A stretch of 64,000 bases of DNA from Cognatilysobacter bugurensis (GTDB lineage Bacteria; Pseudomonadota; Gammaproteobacteria; Xanthomonadales; Xanthomonadaceae): NCBI RefSeq assembly GCF_014652095.1, contig NZ_BMYD01000001.1, forward strand, positions 349,466 through 413,465, written 5' to 3'. Shown piece by piece: positions 1 to 7,830 of this stretch. The notes beneath the pieces are model-generated. The model was given only the letters and a program-made list of their open reading frames with translations. It ran no database searches and was not told the origin of the DNA. Every line of letters starts with the position of its first letter. The first letter of the stretch is position 1. A program made the translations under genes and the position numbers.

Positions 1-2
1 CG

Positions 3-692
3 AAAAAAGCGCCGACAACCCCGCGCACTGCGCGGGGGCCCCGTACCGAACCGCCCGTCGCGCTCGACGAGGTGCCCGAGGGCAGCGCGCCGGAGCCCGT
101 CGACGGCACGCTCGCCGCGTTGCGCGCGGCCGTGATGGCCTGCAAGCGCTGCGATCTGTGGCGGCCGGCCACGCAGACGGTGTTCGGCGAGGGGCCTGCG
201 AAGGCGCGCATCATGGTCGTGGGCGAGCAGCCCGGTGATCAGGAAGACCTGGCGGGCCGCCCGTTCGTGGGACCGTCCGGGCGCTTGTTCGACGAGGCGC
301 TCGAAGAGCTTGGCGTCGACCGGGGCGGCGTCTACGTCACGAACGCGGTCAAGCATTTCAAGTTCGTGCCGCGGGGCAAAGTGCGGCTGCACCAGAGCCC
401 GAACGCCGCAGAACAGCGCGCCTGCCGACCGTGGCTCGACGGTGAGCGCGAGCGGCTGAAGCCCGAGGTCATCGTCTGCCTCGGCGCGACGGCTGCGAAG
501 CAGGTGTTCGGTCGCAAGTTCGGCCTCATGAAGCAGCGCGGTCAGTGGCAATTGCTCGACGACGGCTCGCGAGGCTTTGCGACCGTGCATCCGTCGTGGG
601 TGCTGCGCCAGCGCGGCAGCGACGAGCGCGAGCGCGCGTACCGTGGGTTCGTGGCTGACCTCGCACTGCTCACGGAGTTCGAGGACGGCTGA
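3..692 (+). CDS. UdgX-type uracil-DNA glycosylase domain, 5' end cut by window edge
   Basis: This is a family 4/UdgX-like uracil-DNA glycosylase acting on uracil in DNA. Numbering from a possible GTG at 72, the protein has Cys24 and Cys27 plus Cys118 and Cys136 (probable [4Fe-4S] ligands), the GEQPGDQED motif at 51-59, and HPSWVLR at 173-179. The UdgX-specific loop reads GKVRLH at 102-107; UdgX proteins have KRRIH, whose His forms a covalent bond with the abasic sugar, so His107 should be that residue. The frame stays open to the left edge and the stretch before the GTG is rich in Pro, Thr and Arg, like an inter-domain linker. I infer that this is the C-terminal half of a DUF4130-UdgX fusion, a known architecture, whose N-terminal half lies outside the window. 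A separate gene starting at 72 is the alternative. Confidence 0.85.
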   Translation, partial: KKAPTTPRTARGPRTEPPVALDEVPEGSAPEPVDGTLAALRAAVMACKRCDLWRPATQTVFGEGPAKARIMVVGEQPGDQEDLAGRPFVGPSGRLFDEALEELGVDRGGVYVTNAVKHFKFVPRGKVRLHQSPNAAEQRACRPWLDGERERLKPEVIVCLGATAAKQVFGRKFGLMKQRGQWQLLDDGSRGFATVHPSWVLRQRGSDERERAYRGFVADLALLTEFEDG

Positions 693-760
693 GCGGGCGC
701 TCCGCGCCCGCGAATGGCGCGACGCAGCCGCAGGGGTGCGCTCGCTGCGGCCGCCAAAAC

Positions 761-792
761 GCAAACCGCCCGGGTAGGCCCGGGCGGTTTGC
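761..792. terminator. Bidirectional terminator between the UdgX gene and dcp
   Basis: A perfect 12-bp inverted repeat (GCAAACCGCCCG / CGGGCGGTTTGC) with an 8-nt loop lies between two convergent genes. It is GC-rich at its core with T-rich or A-rich outer arms in both directions, which suits a hairpin terminator shared by both transcripts. Confidence 0.7.
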
Positions 793-825
793 GTGACGTT
801 GTGGCTTAGAAGCGGTTGCTTCGGA

Positions 826-3114
826 TCAGCGGCGCTGGTCAACCGCCGGCGCTGGCGATGTCGCATCCGGTGCCTTGCTGTCGTCCGACACACCCGAGAC
901 GAGACCGCGACGCTCGAGCAGCGGCTCGATCTTCGGGTCCGCGCCCGCGAAGTCGCGGAACAGGACCATCGCGTCCTTGCTGCCGCCCTGCGAGAGCAGC
1001 TTCTCGCGCAGGCGATCGCCGTTCTCACGGGTCAGGCCGCCGTTGTTCTTGATGTAGGCGACGGTGTTCGCGTCGAGCACTTCCGACCAGATGTACGCGT
1101 AGTAGCCCGCCGAGTAGCCGCCCATGATGTGGCTGAAGTACGGCGTGCGGTAACGCGGCGGCACGGCATAGAAGTCAATGCCGTCGGCGGCGAGCGCCTT
1201 GGCCTCGAAGTCCATCACGCCCTTCGCGTCAGGCAGTTGGTCCGCGGTGGCCTGGTGCCACTTCTGATCGAGCATCGCCGAGGCGAGGTACTCGGTCGTC
1301 GCGTGGCCCTGGTTGAACTTGGACGCCGCGACGACCTTGTCGAGCAGTTCCTTCGGCATCGGATTGCCGGTCTCGTGGTGCTTCGCGTAGTTCGCGAGCA
1401 CGCTCGGCCAGTCGGCCCACATCTCGTTGACCTGCGAGGGGTACTCGACGAAGTCACGCGGCACGCTGGTGCCCGAGAACATCGGGTACTTCACGTCGGA
1501 GAACATGCCGTGCAGCGCATGGCCGAACTCGTGGAACATCGTGGTCACTTCATCCCACGTGAGCAGCGTCGGCTTGCCTTCGCTCGGCTTGGGGATGTTC
1601 TGGTGGTTGGCAACAACTGGCAGCGTGCCCATCAGCTCGCTCTGGTCGACATACGAGTTCATCCACGCACCGCCGCGCTTGGAGGCGCGTGCGTACGGGT
1701 CGAACAGGAAGATCGACAGCGGCTTGCCGTCCTTATCGAAGACGTCGTAGACGAGCACGTCCGGGTGGTAGGTCGGCAGGTCGGTGCGCTGCTTGAAGGT
1801 CAGCCCGTAGAACTCGTTCGCGGCATGGAACACGCCGTTTTCCAGCACGTTCTTCATCTCGAAGTACGGCTTGAGCTGGCTCTCGTCGAAGCTGTACTTG
1901 TCCTGGCGGACCTTCTCCGCGTAATACGCCCAGTCCCACGGCTCGAGCTTGAACGTCGGCTGTCCCTTGGCCTTCTGTTCCTTGTCGATCATCGCCTGCA
2001 GGTCGGCGGCTTCGCGCTTGGCGTTCGCGACGGCGGCCGGTGCGAGCTGGCCGAGCATCTTGTTGACCGCCTCGGGCGTCTTCGCGGTCTCGTCCTCGAG
2101 CACGTATGCCGCATGCGTCGGGTACCCGAGCAGCTTCGCGCGTTCGGCGCGCAGCTTGGTCACGCGCGAGACGATGCCGGTGTTGTCGTACTCATTGCCG
2201 CGGCTGCCGCGTACGATCGAGGCCTTGTACAGGCGCTCGCGCAGGGCGCGGTTTTCAAGATCCGTCAGCGGCGGCTGGCCCGTGGTGTTGAGCAGCGCGA
2301 TCACGTACTTGCCTTCAAGCCCGCGCTTCTTCGCGGCCTCCGCGGCAGCTGCGATCGCCTCCTCGGACATGCCCGCGAGTTCTTCGCGCGAATCGACCGT
2401 GATCGCCGAGTCGTTGACCTCGGCCAGCACGTTCTGGCTGAACTTCGTTCCCAGTTGCGCGAGCTCGGAATTCATCTTCTTGAGCTTCGCCTTGTCGGCT
2501 TCCGACAGGTTCGCGCCGGCGCGGACGAAGTTCGTGTAGTAGCGCTCGATCAGGCGCACGCTTTCGGGATCGAGGCCGAGGCTGGTGCGGTTGTCGTGTA
2601 GCGTCTTGATGCGCGCGAACAGCTTGGGATTGAGGTTGATCGCGTCGCTGTGCGCGGAGAACTTCGGCGCGTATTCCGCCTGAATCTTCTCGCGCGTGGG
2701 ATTCGTGTCGGCGCCCACGAGGTTAAAGAACACCGAGGCAGCGCGGTTGAGCGTCTGGCCGGCTTTCTCCATCGCGACGATGGTGTTATCGAACGTCGGC
2801 TTTTCGCCGCTGTTCGCAATCGCCTCGACTTCCTTGAGGTGCTCGCTCATGCCGCGGTCAAAAGCCGGACCGAAGTGGCTGTCCTGGACCTTATCGAAGT
2901 GCGGGTACTTCAGCGGCAGCGTGCTTTCGGTGAAGAATGGGTTCGACTCGGACGCATTGGACGCGGACGCGTTCGAAGCGGACGGGTTCGACTGGGACGG
3001 ATTGGACTGGGGCTGGCTCATCGCGGCCTCGGGTTTGGCGGACTTCTGGGCCAATGCCGGTGCGCCGGTCGAGGCAAGCGCGACGGCAAGGGCCAGCGCA
3101 AGGGGATGCTTCAT
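826..3114 (-). CDS. dcp: Peptidyl-dipeptidase Dcp, M3 family zinc metallopeptidase
   Basis: This 762-residue M3-family peptidase removes C-terminal dipeptides from oligopeptides. Residues 1-23 form a clear signal peptide ending in ALA-Q, so it should be periplasmic. A low-complexity Ser/Asn linker follows at about 33-60 before the conserved catalytic body. The zinc motif HEFGH is at about residues 528-532, followed by the VPRDFVEYPSQ region typical of Dcp; the third zinc ligand should be the Glu there. Length fits the Dcp branch once the signal peptide and linker are added. The gene is monocistronic and convergent with the UdgX gene, with a shared terminator. Confidence 0.93.
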   Translation of the reverse strand: MKHPLALALAVALASTGAPALAQKSAKPEAAMSQPQSNPSQSNPSASNASASNASESNPFFTESTLPLKYPHFDKVQDSHFGPAFDRGMSEHLKEVEAIANSGEKPTFDNTIVAMEKAGQTLNRAASVFFNLVGADTNPTREKIQAEYAPKFSAHSDAINLNPKLFARIKTLHDNRTSLGLDPESVRLIERYYTNFVRAGANLSEADKAKLKKMNSELAQLGTKFSQNVLAEVNDSAITVDSREELAGMSEEAIAAAAEAAKKRGLEGKYVIALLNTTGQPPLTDLENRALRERLYKASIVRGSRGNEYDNTGIVSRVTKLRAERAKLLGYPTHAAYVLEDETAKTPEAVNKMLGQLAPAAVANAKREAADLQAMIDKEQKAKGQPTFKLEPWDWAYYAEKVRQDKYSFDESQLKPYFEMKNVLENGVFHAANEFYGLTFKQRTDLPTYHPDVLVYDVFDKDGKPLSIFLFDPYARASKRGGAWMNSYVDQSELMGTLPVVANHQNIPKPSEGKPTLLTWDEVTTMFHEFGHALHGMFSDVKYPMFSGTSVPRDFVEYPSQVNEMWADWPSVLANYAKHHETGNPMPKELLDKVVAASKFNQGHATTEYLASAMLDQKWHQATADQLPDAKGVMDFEAKALAADGIDFYAVPPRYRTPYFSHIMGGYSAGYYAYIWSEVLDANTVAYIKNNGGLTRENGDRLREKLLSQGGSKDAMVLFRDFAGADPKIEPLLERRGLVSGVSDDSKAPDATSPAPAVDQRR
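2935..3009 (-). repeat. Five-copy 15-nt tandem repeat encoding a Ser/Asn pentapeptide linker
   Basis: Inside dcp, right after the signal peptide, five 15-nt units encode QSNPS, QSNPS, ASNAS, ASNAS and ESNPF. The period is visible in DNA and protein. It is probably a flexible linker in the mature protein, and its copy number may vary between strains. Confidence 0.75.
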
Positions 3115-3322
3115 CGTGACGACCTCTCGGTGGTGAACCCGTGGAGCCTAGCGCAACCGAGATGAGCGGGCCCATGACAAAAGCCATCCCCCGCTGTGCC
3201 GGGCACGGCGGTTTCATGAGGTGAACGCTCGGCCGCGCTCGCGCCTGCATTCACGTGTGCCAAACCGTGCGCGGGGCAGGGTAAGGACTTTCCCACCCGC
3301 CTATCCGGCAAAGGAGCGACCG

Positions 3323-3751
3323 ATGGATGTGACCAGCGTGATGACCCCGAATCCGGCCTGTTGCGGTCCGGAATCTTCGCTGCGCGAAATCGCCCGCCTC
3401 ATGCTCGACAACGACTGCGGCGAGATTCCGGTCGTCGACGAATCCAAGCGCGTTCTCGGCGTCGTGACCGATCGCGACATCGTCGTGCGCGTGGTCGCCG
3501 AAGGCCGCGACACGAACGAAGTGAAGGTGCGCGAGGTCATGTCGACGCCGCCGACCACCGTCAGCACCGACGCCAAGCTTTCCGACGTCATCGACGTGAT
3601 GGAGAGCCGGCAGATCCGCCGCGTGCCGGTCGTCGACCTCGACGGCAAGCTCGCCGGCATCGTCGCGCAGGCCGACGTCGCCTTGACCGGCAAGGATCGC
3701 AAGACCGGCAACGTCGTCGAGGAAGTGTCGAAGCCCGGCAACCGCCACTGA
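3323..3751 (+). CDS. CBS-domain pair protein
   Basis: This 142-residue protein consists almost entirely of two CBS domains, at about 5-60 and 70-125. Each has the usual pattern: a VMT or VMS turn, a hydrophobic strand ending IPVVD or VPVVD, and a GVVTDRDI or GIVAQADV strand-helix. Paired CBS domains bind adenosine nucleotides and sense energy or redox state. No catalytic domain is attached, so this is a stand-alone Bateman module of the Hrp1/YrpB type. The start is chosen at ATG 3323 because AAGGAG lies 7 nt upstream; earlier in-frame starts lack this. The partner protein cannot be seen from sequence. Confidence 0.9.
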   Translation: MDVTSVMTPNPACCGPESSLREIARLMLDNDCGEIPVVDESKRVLGVVTDRDIVVRVVAEGRDTNEVKVREVMSTPPTTVSTDAKLSDVIDVMESRQIRRVPVVDLDGKLAGIVAQADVALTGKDRKTGNVVEEVSKPGNRH

Positions 3752-3792
3752 CGATTGCGCGCCGCGGTGCACCGCGGCGACGCACTCGACCG

Positions 3793-3827
3793 AAGCCGCG
3801 CCTGTCGCACGACGGGCGCGGTTTTTT
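3793..3827 (+). terminator. Rho-independent terminator after the CBS-domain gene
   Basis: A GC-rich hairpin (AGCCGCGCC with its partner GGGCGCGGTT, with wobble pairs) is followed directly by a run of six T. It lies 40 nt after the CBS-gene stop codon. Confidence 0.75.
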
Positions 3828-3970
3828 ATTGCGGTCCCTGTACGCAGGCCGTTTCGACGCGGCTGCAGGTGCTGCGACAGTGCCACCGCGCGGGCAGCGA
3901 CGTGCGGGGCTTGCGGCAGAGGGGCCGGATCGGGTGCACTCCGTCTTCAAAAGGGCAGGCGAGGCGCCGC

Positions 3971-4462
3971 ATGGATTCGGTCTACCGGTTTTCCGCCGTC
4001 GACATCGACGGCACGACGCGCGACTTGGACGCGTTCCGCGGCCAGGTGCTTCTGATCGTCAACGTCGCGTCGCAGTGCGGCTACACGCCGCAGTACAGTG
4101 GCCTTGAGCAGCTGTGGCGACGCTATCGGGATCGCGGATTCGCCGTGCTGGGCTTCCCGTGCGATCAGTTCGGCCGACAGGAGCCGGGCGATGAGGCCCA
4201 GATCCGCGAGTTCTGCTCGGTCAAGTACGACGTCACGTTCCCGATGTTCTCGAAGGTCGACGTCAACGGCGTCGACGCGCACCCGCTGTGGAGCTGGCTC
4301 AAGCACGAGCGACCGGGGGTGCTGGGCACCGAGGCGATCAAGTGGAACTTCACGAAGTTTCTCGTGGGCCGCGACGGACGCGCGCTGCGGCGGTACGCGC
4401 CGGGCGACACGCCGGAGTCCATCGCCCCTGACATCGAGGCGGCGCTGGGCGCCGGGGCGTGA
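3971..4462 (+). CDS. Glutathione peroxidase family protein
   Basis: This 163-residue thioredoxin-fold peroxidase reduces hydroperoxides. It has the catalytic tetrad expected for a Cys-type GPx: Cys36 in NVASQCGYT, Gln70 in FGRQEPG, and Trp125-Asn126 in KWNFTKF. Bacterial members of this type usually take electrons from thioredoxin rather than glutathione; the sequence alone does not settle which is used here. There is no signal peptide, so it is cytoplasmic. The ATG at 3971 follows a weak GGCGAGG. The next gene overlaps it by 4 bp and is translationally coupled. Confidence 0.93.
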   Translation: MDSVYRFSAVDIDGTTRDLDAFRGQVLLIVNVASQCGYTPQYSGLEQLWRRYRDRGFAVLGFPCDQFGRQEPGDEAQIREFCSVKYDVTFPMFSKVDVNGVDAHPLWSWLKHERPGVLGTEAIKWNFTKFLVGRDGRALRRYAPGDTPESIAPDIEAALGAGA

Positions 4463-4836
4463 GCTACCGCGTTGCGTTCGAGCGCAGCCCGCAGACGCTC
4501 CGCGTCGCGCTGAGCGGCGGCGAGCGTGACTTCGACGACACACTCGAAGCCTGGCGCGCCATTGCTGCGGAAGTGCAGCGCAGCCCGCCGGAATCGGTGC
4601 TGGTCGTGTCGGAGGTCCGCGGTGCGCCGCTGACGCTCGAACAGGTCGACGGCTTTGTCCGGGCCATGCGCGGGCTCGGGCTTGAGCGGCTGCGAATTGC
4701 CTACGTGTATCAGCAGGACGCCGGTTGGCGCGAAGTCGAGACCGCGGAAATCCTTGCGGTGGAAGCAGGCTTTGAAGCCCGGGCGTTCACCGATGAGCGC
4801 ATGGCGCACACCTGGCTGCGCCACGGCGAGCGCTGA
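4459..4836 (+). CDS. Hypothetical protein, possibly SpoIIAA/STAS-like
   Basis: This 125-residue cytoplasmic protein starts at a GTG that overlaps the TGA of the peroxidase gene (GTGA), so the two are co-translated. I do not recognise a named family with certainty. It has short hydrophobic strands alternating with amphipathic helices (for example SVLVVSEV, then LERLRIAYVY, then an acidic C-terminal helix), which resembles the SpoIIAA-like fold. Coupling to a peroxidase suggests a role in oxidative stress, but that is guilt by association only. Confidence 0.6.
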   Translation: MSYRVAFERSPQTLRVALSGGERDFDDTLEAWRAIAAEVQRSPPESVLVVSEVRGAPLTLEQVDGFVRAMRGLGLERLRIAYVYQQDAGWREVETAEILAVEAGFEARAFTDERMAHTWLRHGER

Positions 4837-4886
4837 GCCAAGTCGGCAGCGGCTCTCCGCTGCCGGACTGCGCCCCGCGCCGCCCA

Positions 4887-5696
4887 TTACTTTTCGACAA
4901 ACGCGCGCTCGTAGACGTACTGGCCCGGCACGCCGATGCGCGGCGCCGCCTCGAACCCACGCGAGTCGAGCAGCGCCCGGAAATCCGCAAGCATCTGCGG
5001 GCTGCCGCAGATCATTGCGCGATCGTGCTCGGCGTCGAGCGGCTCGATTCCGAGCTGTTCGGCCATGCGGCCCGATTCGAGCATCTGCGTGAGGCGGCCG
5101 CGCTGGTCGCGGCCGTCGAAAGCGAAATCCTCGCGCGTCACCGCCGGGTAGTAGCGCAGCTTCTGCGCGATCTGCTCTCCGAGGAACTCGTGCCGCGGCA
5201 GCTCGTTGACGATGTAGTCGCGGTAGGCGAGGTCTTTCTCGTTGCGCACGCCGTGGCATAGGATCACCCGCTCGAAGCGCTCGTACGTCTCCGGGTCCTT
5301 GATGACCGACAGCCACGGCGCGAAGCCGGTGCCCGTGCCGAGCAGGTACAGGTTGCGCCCCGGGTGCAGGTCATGGATCAGCAGCGTGCCGGTCGGCTTG
5401 CGGCCGATCAGCACGTGGTCACCGGGCTTGATGTGCTGCAGGCGCGAGGTCAGCGGGCCGTTGGGCACCTTGATGCTGAAGAACTCGAGCTGCTCTTCCC
5501 AGTTTGCACTTGCGATCGAATACGCGCGCAGCAGCGGACGCGTCGAGCCGTCGGGCTGTTCGACGGGCAGCCCGATCATCACGAACTGGCCGTTGTCGAA
5601 GCGGAAGCCGTCGTCGCGCGTCGTGGTGAAGCTGAAGTAGTCGTCCGTCCAGTGGCGGACGTCCAGCACGGTTTCGGTGCCGTAAGCGGAGGACAT
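4887..5696 (-). CDS. fpr: Ferredoxin--NADP+ reductase
   Basis: This 269-residue flavoprotein passes electrons between NADPH and ferredoxin or flavodoxin. The FAD-binding motif RAYS is at residues 57-60, the GTGTGFAPWLS nucleotide loop lies near 120, and an ICGSP motif is followed by a C-terminal YVYERAFVEK tail. Length and motifs match the bacterial Fpr (subclass I) family. I start at ATG 5696, where family similarity begins; the frame stays open upstream but the residues there look non-coding. The sequence TAAAAT at 5726-5731 on the minus strand is a candidate -10 box. Fpr commonly supports Fe-S repair and oxidative-stress defence. Confidence 0.93.
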   Translation of the reverse strand: MSSAYGTETVLDVRHWTDDYFSFTTTRDDGFRFDNGQFVMIGLPVEQPDGSTRPLLRAYSIASANWEEQLEFFSIKVPNGPLTSRLQHIKPGDHVLIGRKPTGTLLIHDLHPGRNLYLLGTGTGFAPWLSVIKDPETYERFERVILCHGVRNEKDLAYRDYIVNELPRHEFLGEQIAQKLRYYPAVTREDFAFDGRDQRGRLTQMLESGRMAEQLGIEPLDAEHDRAMICGSPQMLADFRALLDSRGFEAAPRIGVPGQYVYERAFVEK

Positions 5697-5725
5697 CGGG
5701 AAAGGGCACTGCAGAGGGGTCGGCG

Positions 5726-5731
5726 ATTTTA
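5726..5731 (-). promoter_or_regulatory. Candidate -10 box for fpr
   Basis: On the minus strand this reads TAAAAT, one mismatch from the sigma-70 -10 consensus, 30 nt upstream of the fpr ATG. No convincing -35 box is present at 17 nt, so an activator would be needed if this is real. Confidence 0.35.
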
Positions 5732-5739
5732 GCCGATCA

Positions 5740-5774
5740 GCTCCGCCGGCCCCTGTGCGACGGGCCGGCGGAGC
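5740..5774 (-). terminator. Hairpin after the M23 peptidase gene
   Basis: A perfect 13-bp stem (GCTCCGCCGGCCC / GGGCCGGCGGAGC) with a 9-nt loop lies 6 nt beyond the stop codon of the M23 gene and just upstream of the fpr promoter region. There is no long U-tract on the minus strand, so it may end transcription weakly or protect the 3' end of the mRNA. Confidence 0.55.
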
Positions 5775-5780
5775 GGGCAA

Positions 5781-6428
5781 TCACTGCATGAGCGGATACG
5801 GATTGACGGGCGTCCCGTCGTGCCACTGCTTCTCCGGGCCGAGCTCAAACACCGCGAAGTGCAGGTGCGGGGCGGTCGGATCCGCATTTCCGGTGCTGCC
5901 CACGTAGCCGATGACCTGGCCGCGCTGCAGCACCTGGCCTTCTTCGAGCCCCGGCGCGTAGCTCTGAAGGTGTGCGTAGTAGTAGGAGTAGGTGCCCGTC
6001 GGGTCAAACTGGTAGATCGTCAGGCCGCCGGCCTTGCTGTCGAACAGCTTCGCGACCGGCCCGTCTGCCACGGCCACCACCGGCGTGCCCGCCGGCGCCA
6101 GGATGTCCAGCGCTTCATGGACGCGATCGGTGCCACGCGAATCGCCGAAGGTGTCGCTGAGCTGGTCCGGTGTGACGCCCTGCACTGGCACCATCAGAGA
6201 GCCCGGCGCGGCGGCTGTTTCCGCCCGCGGCAACACGGGCACGTCCGTCGGCGCCAGCGGGGGCGGGGGAACCGGGCCCGGCACGTCTGCGGCAGGAGGC
6301 GTGGCCGCCGCGACGGGTGGGGCGTCCGGCTCAGGCCGCCCGCCGCCCCGCGTCATCCAGAAGTACAACAAGTTCGCGCCGAGCAGCAGGCCGGCCAGAA
6401 ACAGGAGGACGCCGCGCACTGTCGTCAT
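5781..6428 (-). CDS. M23 family (LytM-like) peptidase, membrane-anchored
   Basis: This is a 215-residue zinc endopeptidase fold that cleaves peptidoglycan cross-bridges or activates amidases. One membrane segment lies at about residues 5-25, then a Pro/Ala-rich spacer to about 75, then the M23 domain. Zinc-site residues are His104 and Asp108 (HEALD, in place of the usual HxGxD) and His188/His190 (HLHF). The conserved catalytic HxH is therefore present, so the enzyme may be active. It is the second gene of a two-gene operon with the L,D-transpeptidase upstream (10-bp gap), and both act on the cell wall from the periplasmic side. Confidence 0.88.
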   Translation of the reverse strand: MTTVRGVLLFLAGLLLGANLLYFWMTRGGGRPEPDAPPVAAATPPAADVPGPVPPPPLAPTDVPVLPRAETAAAPGSLMVPVQGVTPDQLSDTFGDSRGTDRVHEALDILAPAGTPVVAVADGPVAKLFDSKAGGLTIYQFDPTGTYSYYYAHLQSYAPGLEEGQVLQRGQVIGYVGSTGNADPTAPHLHFAVFELGPEKQWHDGTPVNPYPLMQ

Positions 6429-6438
6429 CGTGTTCGCC

Positions 6439-7443
6439 TTACTCCTGCAGGATGGCCGGCGTTCCCGGCGAGACGGCCTGGGCGAGGGTTTGCGCCGACC
6501 AGTTGGTCAGACGGATGCAACCGTGCGACTGCGTCTTGCCGATCAGCGCGGGCTCCGGCGTGCCGTGCAGGCCGTAGTGCTCCTTCGACAGGTCGATCCA
6601 GACGAGTCCGACGGGGTTGTTCGGGCCCGGTGCGATCTTCGCCTTCGAATGCGACGGGTCCGCGTCCCAAAACAGCTTGGGGTTGTAGTGGAACACCGGC
6701 TCCTTCGCGACGCCCTTGATCTTCCATTCGCCGATCGGCAACGGATCGTGCGAGCTGCCCGTGGTCGCCGGGAACTGGGCGATTTTCTTGTTGGTGCTGT
6801 CGAAGACGCTCACGGTCTTGTCCGAGTCGTCGACCACCACCTTGGATACGCTCGTGAGCGCCGGAAGGTTGTGCACGTTCGGCACCACGATCTTCGTGCC
6901 GGGCTTCGTGATATCGACATTCGGATTGAGCGTCTTCAGCAGCGCCGGGTTCGCGTGGAACTTCTCGGCGAGCGCTTCGGTCGGGGACGTGTATGCGAGG
7001 CGATCAAGCTTGGCCTGCGCCATCATCCCGTTCGGGATGTCGACGAAGGGCCCGGCCACGTCCTGCTCGGTCACGGTGTACTCGACCAGTGCCGGCCCGC
7101 CCGCCCCGGTCAACGCAGTCCAGGTCTCGGCGTCGAGCGAGTCGCCATCGCCGAGACCGTGCGCGGCCTTGTAGCCGGCCAGCGCCGTGCGCGTGTTACC
7201 GCCGTCAAAGCCGTCGATCTGGCCGGGCGAGAAACGCGCGCGATCAAGCAGCACCTGCAGGCGCAGAATCGCGGGGCTCGCGGACTTTTCCGACTTGCCG
7301 GACTTGTCGGGTTTGTCGGATTTCTGGGCCGTCGCGTCGGCCGAGTTGACGGTCTCGATGTCGAGCGTCGGTGCGGCCAGGGCAGTGCCAGACGCGAATG
7401 CGCAGGCCAATGCGAGCGGCAGGAGGGCGTGAAATCGGCGCAT
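6439..7443 (-). CDS. L,D-transpeptidase (YkuD domain) with peptidoglycan-binding domain
   Basis: This 334-residue exported protein makes 3-3 cross-links in peptidoglycan or attaches lipoproteins to it. A signal peptide covers residues 1-24, then a Lys/Ser/Asp-rich linker, a PG_binding_1 domain at about 57-115, a segment resembling a LysM or spacer region (NPNVDITKPGTKIVVPN) at about 173-189, and the YkuD domain to about 316. The catalytic motif SHGCIR is at 306-311 with Cys309, and a partner His is at 293. The start is at the ATG directly before the signal peptide. It is the first gene of the operon with the M23 peptidase. Confidence 0.92.
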   Translation of the reverse strand: MRRFHALLPLALACAFASGTALAAPTLDIETVNSADATAQKSDKPDKSGKSEKSASPAILRLQVLLDRARFSPGQIDGFDGGNTRTALAGYKAAHGLGDGDSLDAETWTALTGAGGPALVEYTVTEQDVAGPFVDIPNGMMAQAKLDRLAYTSPTEALAEKFHANPALLKTLNPNVDITKPGTKIVVPNVHNLPALTSVSKVVVDDSDKTVSVFDSTNKKIAQFPATTGSSHDPLPIGEWKIKGVAKEPVFHYNPKLFWDADPSHSKAKIAPGPNNPVGLVWIDLSKEHYGLHGTPEPALIGKTQSHGCIRLTNWSAQTLAQAVSPGTPAILQE

Positions 7444-7540
7444 GGGGCAGTCCTCGAGAGCGGATGCCTTCATCCTGCGCAAGCGGGGCCGCATGCCCCG
7501 TGAAACCCGTGCAACACGCGCGCGGCCGTTCAGTCGCGCG

Positions 7541-7597
7541 TTCGTTTCGAGGCTAAAACCAGCGCCCTTTTTGCGAAACGTTCATCGCGTCGTTTCG
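7541..7597. promoter_or_regulatory. Cluster of CGTTTCG-type heptamers in a divergent promoter region
   Basis: CGTTTCG occurs at 7543-7549. A perfect inverted pair CGAAACG-N10-CGTTTCG occurs at 7574-7580 and 7591-7597. All lie between the L,D-transpeptidase gene (leftward) and the small stress-like gene (rightward). The arrangement resembles an operator for a dimeric regulator. No known factor is assigned. Confidence 0.4.
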
Positions 7598-7635
7598 ACA
7601 CTGCAGACGGTTCACCGCGAACCCAGGAGGCCGAG

Positions 7636-7815
7636 ATGAGCAGCAAACGCGAATTGATCGAACCCAATGGCGACAAGCGCTACGTGCGTCGCGACGAGCA
7701 CGGTCGATTCAAGGAATCGGATGATGTTTCGCGCTCGCTGTCGCAGGACGCGCGCAAGCATTCCAAGAACGACGTGAAACCCGGACAGGGCGACCGCGGC
7801 GACCGTCAGAGCTGA
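7636..7815 (+). CDS. Conserved small charged protein, 59 residues
   Basis: A short gene with an excellent AGGAGG ribosome-binding site at 7625-7630, 5 nt before the ATG. The product is very hydrophilic: it begins MSSKRELIEP, continues with a KRYVRRDEHGRFKES core, and ends in a Gly/Asp/Arg/Gln tail. It has no signal peptide or membrane segment and is probably disordered. I recognise it as similar to small uncharacterised proteins of this pattern found in many proteobacteria, but no function is known to me. Its strong ribosome-binding site, short length and divergent position opposite a cell-wall gene suggest a highly expressed, possibly stress-induced product. Confidence 0.75.
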   Translation: MSSKRELIEPNGDKRYVRRDEHGRFKESDDVSRSLSQDARKHSKNDVKPGQGDRGDRQS

Positions 7816-7830
7816 CGCGCTTTGGCTTGC

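Noticed and set aside
793-2601. A 602-codon open frame on the plus strand opposite dcp
   Set aside because: Dcp on the other strand has a full family match with zinc motif. The opposite frame has no recognisable domain and is very rich in Arg, Val and Leu, as expected of antisense frames in GC-rich DNA.
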